Shown here: positions 57,347 through 64,000 of the stretch, piece after piece
Position numbering within the stretch: the first letter of the stretch is position 1
How the letters are laid out: every line of letters begins with the position of its first letter
Assembly: GCF_001414055.1 (NCBI RefSeq)
Contig: NZ_CP013002.1
Location: 2,480,001-2,544,000 of the forward strand
Direction of reading: 5' to 3'
DNA from: Caulobacter henricii
GTDB taxonomy: Bacteria > Pseudomonadota > Alphaproteobacteria > Caulobacterales > Caulobacteraceae
DNA: 64,000 bases
The notes under the pieces: model-generated
What the model was told of the DNA's origin: nothing
Database searches by the model: none
What the model saw: the letters and a program-made list of their open reading frames with translations, nothing else
Position numbers and translations under genes: made by a program

Positions 57347-57901
57347 ATGACCGCACACCCCATGGATATTGTCGGCTTCTGGAGCGCAGCCGGCCCCAGA
57401 AAGTGGTTCGCCAAGGACCCGGCCTTCGATTCGATCATCGCCCTCAAGTTCGAGCAAACCCACTATCGGGCCGCCCAGCGCCGCTATGATCACTGGAATC
57501 AGACTCCAGATGGCGCTCTGGCACTGATGATCCTGCTGGACCAGTTTCCGCGCAATCTTTACCGCAACACCGCCCACGCCTTCGCCACCGACCCCCTGGC
57601 CCGAATGTTCGCCCGCGACGCCCTCGCCGAGGGGCACGATCAGGCCGTCGAGGCCAAGCTTCGCCCCTTCTTCTACCTGCCGTTCGAACATTCCGAATCC
57701 CTGGAAGATCAGGAATTCTGCGTCGAGCTGTGCGCGGCCCTGCAGGCTGACAGCGGCGATGAGGGCACCATCAAGTGGGCCATAGAGCATCGCGACATCA
57801 TCGCCAGGTTCGGACGCTTTCCCCATCGCAACGCCGTTCTGGGCCGCGAAACGACGCCGGAGGAACAGACGTTCCTGGATGAGGGCGGATTTGCCGGCTG
57901 A
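57347..57901 (+). CDS. DUF924 family protein
   Basis: 184 aa. The family core is [82 protein letters not shown], and [31 protein letters not shown], all diagnostic of DUF924. Predicted cytoplasmic and mostly helical. Function unknown. Divergent from the RcnB-family gene, 73 bp upstream of thyA. Confidence 0.92.
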   Translation: MTAHPMDIVGFWSAAGPRKWFAKDPAFDSIIALKFEQTHYRAAQRRYDHWNQTPDGALALMILLDQFPRNLYRNTAHAFATDPLARMFARDALAEGHDQAVEAKLRPFFYLPFEHSESLEDQEFCVELCAALQADSGDEGTIKWAIEHRDIIARFGRFPHRNAVLGRETTPEEQTFLDEGGFAG

Positions 57902-57974
57902 AATGGCAGTCCGCTGTGGACGCTACCCTGCGCCGCACTGGGCAAACTCGCGATTCGCAGCCACTCTAAAAGCC

Positions 57975-58829
57975 ATGAACACTACTGCCCTCGCCCCACC
58001 CAAGGCCGCTGCTGACCATCCCGAGCGGCAGTATCTGGACCTGCTCGCCGACATTCTGGACAACGGGATCCAGCGCGGCGATCGCACGGGCACCGGCACC
58101 CTCGGCGTATTCGGCCGCCAGATCCGCTTTGACCTGTCCAAGGGCTTTCCGGTCCTGACCACCAAGAAGCTGCACCTGCGCTCGATCTTTGTCGAACTGC
58201 TCTGGTTCCTCAAAGGCGACACCAATGTGCGCTGGCTGCAGGAGAACGGTTGCAAGATCTGGGACGAATGGGCTGACGAAAACGGCGACCTGGGTCCGGT
58301 CTATGGCAAGCAGTGGCGCTCGTGGGCGACACCCAATGGGCAATCGATCGACCAGATCGCCAACCTGATCGAAGGCCTGAAGACCAATCCCAACAGCCGC
58401 CGGCATATCGTCAGCGCCTGGAACCCGGCCGATGTCGAGGATATGGCCCTGCCGCCCTGCCACTGCCTGTTCCAGTTCTTCGTGGCCCCAGATGGTAAGG
58501 GGGGCGGAAAGCTCAGCTGCCAGCTCTATCAGCGCAGCGCCGATGTCTTCCTGGGTGTGCCGTTCAACATTGCCTCCTATGCCCTGCTGACCCTGATGGT
58601 CGCCAAGGTGGTCGGGCTGGAGCCCGGCGAATTCGTCCATACCTTCGGCGACGCGCACCTCTATCTGAACCATCTGGACCAGGCCCGCGAACAGCTGACC
58701 CGCGAGCCCTTCCCCTTCCCCACCCTGACCATCGCCGACAAGCGCGACCTGTTCGGGTTCGCATACGAGGACTTCAGGCTGGAGGGCTATGAGGCCCACC
58801 CGCACATCAAGGCCGAGGTATCGGTCTGA
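57975..58829 (+). CDS. thyA: Thymidylate synthase
   Basis: 284 aa from ATG at 57975. Makes dTMP from dUMP with methylene-tetrahydrofolate, yielding dihydrofolate. Motifs: [55 protein letters not shown]; and the active-site Cys in [12 protein letters not shown], with [23 protein letters not shown]. Not the ThyX type. folA, which recycles the folate, lies 1.7 kb downstream. Confidence 0.98.
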   Translation: MNTTALAPPKAAADHPERQYLDLLADILDNGIQRGDRTGTGTLGVFGRQIRFDLSKGFPVLTTKKLHLRSIFVELLWFLKGDTNVRWLQENGCKIWDEWADENGDLGPVYGKQWRSWATPNGQSIDQIANLIEGLKTNPNSRRHIVSAWNPADVEDMALPPCHCLFQFFVAPDGKGGGKLSCQLYQRSADVFLGVPFNIASYALLTLMVAKVVGLEPGEFVHTFGDAHLYLNHLDQAREQLTREPFPFPTLTIADKRDLFGFAYEDFRLEGYEAHPHIKAEVSV

Positions 58830-58870
58830 CCTGGGCTACCGATCGCCTGGACCAGGTTAAGGCCGGTGGA

Positions 58871-59257
58871 GTGGCCCTGCCGCCTGTGGTCGAGACCCTG
58901 AAGCTGGGCGGTCTGGACGACTGGGGTCCGGGCTGGGCCAGAAAGACCTGGCAGCCGTCGCCGGAACTGCTCAACAGCGACGGCTCGATGTTCGGCGGCT
59001 ATCTGGCAGCCTTGGCGGACCAGATTCTGGCCTTCGCGGCCATGACCGCCGCCCCGGCGGACGCCATGTTCCGCACAAGCCATCTGAAGATCGACTTCAT
59101 TCGTGTGGGCAAGGCCGAACCCCTGCGTCTGGAGGGGCGGGTCGTGGCGAAGACGCGCTCGGTCATCCATGTCGAGGCCGACCTTGTCCGTCCCGATGGC
59201 GAATTGGTCGCCCGCGCCAGCGCCCAGCAGATCATCGTTCCCTTCGGCCAGACCTAG
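58871..59257 (+). CDS. PaaI-type hotdog thioesterase
   Basis: 128 aa from GTG at 58871, 41 bp after thyA. Hotdog motif: ELLNSDGSMFGGYLAALADQILAFAAM (GG near residue 38) and HLKIDFIRVGKAEPLRLEGRVVAKTRSVIHVEADLV. Third thioesterase of this type in the window. Substrate unknown. Confidence 0.85.
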   Translation: MALPPVVETLKLGGLDDWGPGWARKTWQPSPELLNSDGSMFGGYLAALADQILAFAAMTAAPADAMFRTSHLKIDFIRVGKAEPLRLEGRVVAKTRSVIHVEADLVRPDGELVARASAQQIIVPFGQT

Positions 59258-59368
59258 AACGTTTTCCGATAGGTGTGAAACGGTTATAGGATCGAAAAAC
59301 GCTCTAAACTTCTGATTTAGAACCCTTTTCACCCAAGCCCTGATGAAGCCATCAGGTCGGAAAGGGCT

Positions 59369-60391
59369 CTAGGGCTTCAGCACGATCTTCCCGGTAGTGC
59401 CTGCGGACTGCAGCAACTCCTGGGCCTTGCCCGCCTCAGACAGGGGAAAGGTCGCGCCGACCTGCGGTTTGAGTTGACCGGTACCGATCAGGGCCATCAC
59501 CGCCGACAGGTCCTGGCGATAGACCTCCGGCCTGGCATCCCGCCACGAAGTGACATTGTAACCGACCATGCCCTGACTGGCCGAGAATAGCTTCAGGGCC
59601 GACAGCCGGTCTGCCAGCAGCATCCGGATCATTGCCGCAGGCCGCATCCGGCCACCCTTGGTGGCGTCATAGCCGCCATAGAGCACCGCGGTGCCGCCTT
59701 CGCGGAGGGCAGCGATCGACGCCGTCTTGAGATGCGGCCCGCCGACATGGTCGAAGGCTGCGACCACGCCGCCATCCGACAGGGCCCGCGCCCGTTCAGC
59801 CACCGGCTCGCGCCGGTAGTCGACATAGATACCGCCCTTGGCCTCGACCACTGTCTGCTTGCCCGCAGAGGCCGTGCCGATCGCCCTCACCCCCGTCAAA
59901 CGGGCCAGATCCAGCAGAAGTCCGCCGACGCCGCCGGCCGCGCCGTGCACCAGTACCCACTCTCCCGCCTGGGCCGAAGCGACACGATGGAACATCTGCC
60001 ATGCTGTAAGGCCGTTGAGCACGCCGGCCACCAGCAGCTCGGCGGCGACGCCCTCCGGCGCGGCGACCACGTGTCGGGCCTCGACATTGCGGCGGTCGGC
60101 ATAGGAGCCGGTCACGGTCAGGGCGGCGACACGCTGTCCGACGGCCAGGCCTTCAACGCCGGCCCCGAGGGCCTCGATCCGGCCGACCAGGTCATAACCC
60201 GGCGTCACCGGTGCCTTGACCCCGGGATAGAGGCCCGTGCGCATGACAATGTCGGCAAAGGCCACGCCGGCCGCCTCGATCACCACCTGGACCTCGCCCG
60301 GTCCGGGGGGAGGCAGGGCCACCGTGCGCCCCTGCAGAACCTCGACGCCACCGGTGCGCGCCATGTGCATCTCGAAGGCCGAACGCGTCAT
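59369..60391 (-). CDS. Zinc-type MDR oxidoreductase (quinone reductase-like)
   Basis: 340 aa. Medium-chain dehydrogenase/reductase: N-domain VIEAAGVAFADIVMRTGLYPGVKAPVTPGYDLVGRIEALG, nucleotide-binding AGEWVLVHGAAGGVGGLLLDLARLTGVRAIGTASAGKQ (about 140-177). The zinc ligands of alcohol dehydrogenase are missing, so it fits the quinone oxidoreductase (zeta-crystallin) subfamily. Divergent from folA. Confidence 0.9.
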   Translation of the reverse strand: MTRSAFEMHMARTGGVEVLQGRTVALPPPGPGEVQVVIEAAGVAFADIVMRTGLYPGVKAPVTPGYDLVGRIEALGAGVEGLAVGQRVAALTVTGSYADRRNVEARHVVAAPEGVAAELLVAGVLNGLTAWQMFHRVASAQAGEWVLVHGAAGGVGGLLLDLARLTGVRAIGTASAGKQTVVEAKGGIYVDYRREPVAERARALSDGGVVAAFDHVGGPHLKTASIAALREGGTAVLYGGYDATKGGRMRPAAMIRMLLADRLSALKLFSASQGMVGYNVTSWRDARPEVYRQDLSAVMALIGTGQLKPQVGATFPLSEAGKAQELLQSAGTTGKIVLKP

Positions 60392-60486
60392 GATGAAGTC
60401 TCCCTGACTTCAAATTAACACCGTTCAGATGGCGAGCAAGGTCTCTTGGCTGGCGTCCAGCCAGGGGCGAGGCTAAGCAGGAGGGC

Positions 60487-60999
60487 ATGATCCCTGTCCT
60501 CTCCATTGTGGTGGCTCGCGCTGCCAACGGCGTCATCGGTCGCGACGGCGATCTGCCCTGGCGGCTGAAATCGGACCTGGCCCTGTTCAAGGCCAATACC
60601 CTAGGCAAGCCGATCATCATGGGTCGCAAGACCTGGGACAGCCTGCCCCGCAAGCCCCTGCCCGGCCGCATGAATGTGGTGCTGTCCCGCGACGGCAGCT
60701 TTGAGCCCCAGCAGGCCGTGGTCTGCGAAAGTTTCCTGGAAGCCGTACAGATGGCCCGTGAACAGGCCCAGGAGGACGGTGTCGACGAGGTCTGCGTGAT
60801 CGGCGGCAGGGCCCTGTTCGACATGGCTTTGCCCAAGGCCAAGAGACTCTATCTCACCGAGGTGGCCGCGGAGGTCGAAGGTGACGTGATCTTCCCCGAT
60901 ATCGACGAAGCCGCCTGGTCAGAAGTGCGTCGCGTGGACTACCCCGCTGGCGAAGGCGACGACCATGCCTTCACGTTCCGGGTGCTGGAGCGCCGCTAG
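60487..60999 (+). CDS. folA: Dihydrofolate reductase
   Basis: 170 aa. ILSIVVARAANGVIGRDGDLPWRLKSDLALFKANTLGKPIIMGRKTWDSLPRKPLPGRMNVVLSRD holds the DHFR landmarks (Met20-loop NGVIGRDG-LPW, substrate Asp in the KSDLALFK helix, NADPH-binding GRKTW). C-terminal FPDIDEAAWSEVRRVDYPAGEGDDHAFTFRVLERR. Restores tetrahydrofolate after ThyA. A trimethoprim-sensitivity prediction is not possible from sequence. Confidence 0.95.
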   Translation: MIPVLSIVVARAANGVIGRDGDLPWRLKSDLALFKANTLGKPIIMGRKTWDSLPRKPLPGRMNVVLSRDGSFEPQQAVVCESFLEAVQMAREQAQEDGVDEVCVIGGRALFDMALPKAKRLYLTEVAAEVEGDVIFPDIDEAAWSEVRRVDYPAGEGDDHAFTFRVLERR

Positions 61000-61102
61000 G
61001 TTTGGGGCAGATCCCTCTGGCCAAAGAACTGCTATCGCCCCATTCAAACGCCCGTTTATAGTCTCCCCATACGCCCGTCAGAGGCGCTCAGGGAGAGACT
61101 GG

Positions 61103-62014
61103 ATGGACATCGAACTCGTCGCCGAAGGCCTGCTGTTTCCGGAGGGCCCGATCGCCATGGCCGACGGCTCGGTGATCCTCACCGAGATCCAGGGCCAGAG
61201 GCTGAGCCGCATCACGCCCGACGGCAAGCGCGAGACGGTGGCGGAGACCAGCGGCGGTCCCAATGGCGCAGCCATCGGGCCGGACGGGGCGATCTATGTC
61301 ACCAATAACGGGGCCAGCTTCCAGTTCATCGACATGGGTGGCCTCAATGTGCCCGGCCCCACGCCCATCAGCCATACAGGCGGCCTGATCCAGCGGATCG
61401 ATCTGGCGACGGGGGCGATCACCACGCTCTACACAGAGTGCGATGGCAAGCCGCTGGTCGGTCCCAATGATCTGGTCTTCGACAAGCAGGGCGGCTTCTG
61501 GTTCACCGACCATGGCTGCTCAACGGCCGAAGGCCGCAAGTTCGGCGCTCTGTACTATGCCCTCATTGACGGCTCGAAGATCGTGCGGGCCCGCGATCAC
61601 TTTGTCTCGCCCAATGGGGTGGGCCTCTCTCCCGACGAGAAAACCGTCTATATGGCCGATACGACCCTGGGACGGCTATGGTCATTCGACATCGCCGAAC
61701 CCGGCGTCCTGGCCCCTCCGGCCGGCTTCGCGCCGGGCAATGTGGTCTGCAATCTGCCGGGCTATCAGCTCCTGGACAGCCTGGCGGTCGAGGCCGGCGG
61801 CAAGGTCTGTGTGGCGACCATCATCAATGGCGGGATCACCGCCTTCGATCCCGACGGCTCGACCGAGCACTTTGCGATCCCCGATGTGATCGTCACCAAT
61901 ATCTGCTTTGGCGGGGCTGACATGCGCGACGCCTGGATCACGGCCTCCGGGACCGGCAAGCTCTACAAGGCCCGCTGGCCCCGGCCGGGCCTGAAGCTGA
62001 ACTTCAACGCCTAG
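61103..62014 (+). CDS. SMP-30/gluconolactonase family protein
   Basis: 303 aa from ATG at 61103, with AGGGAGAG nearby. Six-bladed propeller: LLFPEGPIAMADGSVILTEIQGQRLSRI, ETSGGPNGAAIGPDGAIYVTNNG, GPNDLVFDKQGGFWFTDHG, HFVSPNGVGLSPDEKTVYMADTTLGRLWSF carry the Glu/Asn/Asp metal-site residues of SMP-30. A lactonase or related sugar-acid activity is a family inference. Single gene. Confidence 0.9.
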   Translation: MDIELVAEGLLFPEGPIAMADGSVILTEIQGQRLSRITPDGKRETVAETSGGPNGAAIGPDGAIYVTNNGASFQFIDMGGLNVPGPTPISHTGGLIQRIDLATGAITTLYTECDGKPLVGPNDLVFDKQGGFWFTDHGCSTAEGRKFGALYYALIDGSKIVRARDHFVSPNGVGLSPDEKTVYMADTTLGRLWSFDIAEPGVLAPPAGFAPGNVVCNLPGYQLLDSLAVEAGGKVCVATIINGGITAFDPDGSTEHFAIPDVIVTNICFGGADMRDAWITASGTGKLYKARWPRPGLKLNFNA

Positions 62015-62052
62015 AACCCACGTCCTCCCCCCGAGGGGGGAGGACCAAAGGC

Positions 62053-63144
<1,092 letters not shown>

Positions 63145-63311
63145 GGGGCGCTCCGAAGGAGGAAATGTACTGCAACCCAAACACTTGTTTGGTGCGTTCG
63201 CCACACAGAAAAACTGCAACGGCAGCTGTATCTGGTGTGACGGATGGCAAATGAACAGGGGGCAGCCGCGCGGTTCGCGGCGCCCCCTGCGTCCAGTCCA
63301 GCCGAGACGGC

Positions 63312-64000
63312 CTAGAGCCCCAGCACCATCTTGGCCATGATGTTGCGCTGGATCTCATTTGAGCCGGCATAGATCGAGGCCTTGCGGTAGCTGAAATAGC
63401 TCGGCGCGGCCGGCGCAGCATAGTCCGGCCCGGCCCGGCCTTCATTGGTCGGTGCCCAGGTGTCGCGCACGAAGGGCGCAGCATAGGTACCGACCGCTTC
63501 GAGCGTCAGTTCCGTGATCGCCTGCTGGGCCTCTGAACCCACGCATTTCAACATCGATGACACCGGTCCAACGGCCTTGCCGGCGCTACGCCCGGAAAAG
63601 ATCCGCAGCTCGGCCGCGTTGAGGGCCTCGACCGAGATCTCGAGATTGGCGATCTTGGAGCGGAAGTCCGGATCGTCGATCAGACGGCCACCGTCATCGG
63701 CCACTTCCTGGGTGGCGATGCGCTTGACCTTCTTGAGCATGTTCATCAGGCCCGGCGCATAGGCATTGCCGCGCTCGAACTCCAGCAGGTACTTGGCATA
63801 GGTCCAGCCCTTGTTCTCCTCGCCGATGCGATTGGAAACGGGCACGCGCACATTGTCGAAGAAGACCTGATTAATCTCCTGTTCGCTCTCGGCGGGGCCG
63901 TCGAGGGTGACCAGGGGCTTGATCTGGATGCCGGGGGTATCCATCCGCAGCAGCAGGAACGAGATGCCGTTCTGTGGCTTGCCCTCGGTCGAGGTGCGCA
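63312..64000 (-). CDS. Acyl-CoA dehydrogenase (partial, 5' part outside window)
   Basis: At least 229 codons are visible and the frame stays open to 64000 (STEGKPQNGISFLLLRMDTPGIQIKPL...). Mid- and C-terminal ACAD domains: INQVFFDNVRVPVSNRIGEENKGWTYAKYLLEFERGNAYAPG and SVEALNAAELRIFSGRSAGKAVGPVSSMLKC, IQRNIMAKMVLGL at the end. The catalytic base and N-terminal domain are not in view. FAD-linked fatty acyl-CoA oxidation is inferred. Confidence 0.9.
   Translation of the reverse strand, partial: RTSTEGKPQNGISFLLLRMDTPGIQIKPLVTLDGPAESEQEINQVFFDNVRVPVSNRIGEENKGWTYAKYLLEFERGNAYAPGLMNMLKKVKRIATQEVADDGGRLIDDPDFRSKIANLEISVEALNAAELRIFSGRSAGKAVGPVSSMLKCVGSEAQQAITELTLEAVGTYAAPFVRDTWAPTNEGRAGPDYAAPAAPSYFSYRKASIYAGSNEIQRNIMAKMVLGL

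Noticed and set aside
59330..59375. Terminator around the 3' end of the MDR oxidoreductase gene
   Set aside because: Some pairing (aaccctttt with aaagggct) is possible but is interrupted, and no clean T-run follows; not listed.

Overview
The window is a GC-rich chromosomal segment from an alphaproteobacterium of the Caulobacter type. Pointers seen directly are a fliL-fliM / flgFGAH flagellar cluster with a sigma-54 promoter, a two-piece (circularly permuted) tmRNA gene whose tag reads AANDNFAEEFAIAA, an SspB-alpha-like adaptor gene beside it, and an ilvBN operon with an attenuator-like leader. Species level cannot be fixed from the sequence alone. I see no prophage, insertion sequence, CRISPR array or tRNA gene. 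The content is mostly core metabolism plus small accessory enzymes.

Layout. 1-5.9 kb: flagellar genes. A leftward run (fliL, fliM, a DUF6468/PflI-like gene, a MotE-like gene cut by the window edge) diverges from a rightward run (flgF, flgG, flgA, flgH) that ends in a strong hairpin terminator. 6-9.4 kb: leftward xseB-csaA-ispA-dxs (isoprenoid precursors). 9.5-22.9 kb: single enzymes and short operons (phosphatase, HDAC-like deacetylase, GNAT, CoxE-like VWA protein, TetR regulator, amino-acid dehydrogenase, lipase-like lipoprotein, uracil-DNA glycosylase, S1/P1 nuclease, two GST proteins, thioesterase, VOC protein, nucleoside transporter), with two REP-like inverted repeats. 23.2-26.2 kb: a three-gene exporter (permease, ATPase, HlyD adaptor). 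26.3-29 kb: a copper P-type ATPase divergent from a CsoR regulator, with two operator palindromes between them.

29-37.2 kb: SDR enzyme, Mrp (ApbC) Fe-S carrier, hflK-hflC, purine nucleoside permease, HAD phosphatase and serB, miaA, CinA amidohydrolase. 37.2-39.9 kb: ilv leader peptide, terminator and ilvB-ilvN. 39.9-40.7 kb: split tmRNA followed by a structured 76-bp tandem array. 40.7-49.9 kb: sspB, thioesterase, C13-type peptidase, a beta-lactamase-fold membrane hydrolase, rusA, fumC, GNAT, DoxX-like protein, ATPase, YccF and unknown membrane proteins. 49.9-64 kb: ispB-type prenyl synthase, TrmN6-like methyltransferase, CAP protein, YceI, an ArsR/SRPBCC pair, ilvC, an RcnB-family protein with a 102-bp coding repeat, DUF924, thyA, thioesterase, MDR oxidoreductase, folA, SMP-30 protein, Old Yellow Enzyme, and an acyl-CoA dehydrogenase that runs off the right edge.

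Functional links: ispA/dxs/ispB/miaA share isoprenoid metabolism; ilvBN and ilvC are the branched-chain pathway in two separate loci; thyA and folA form the thymidylate-folate cycle; ssrA and sspB together make and deliver tagged proteins for ClpXP. The signals most worth a second look are the 76-bp structured array between ssrA and sspB, the ilvBN attenuator, and the CsoR operator that overlaps its own ribosome binding site.
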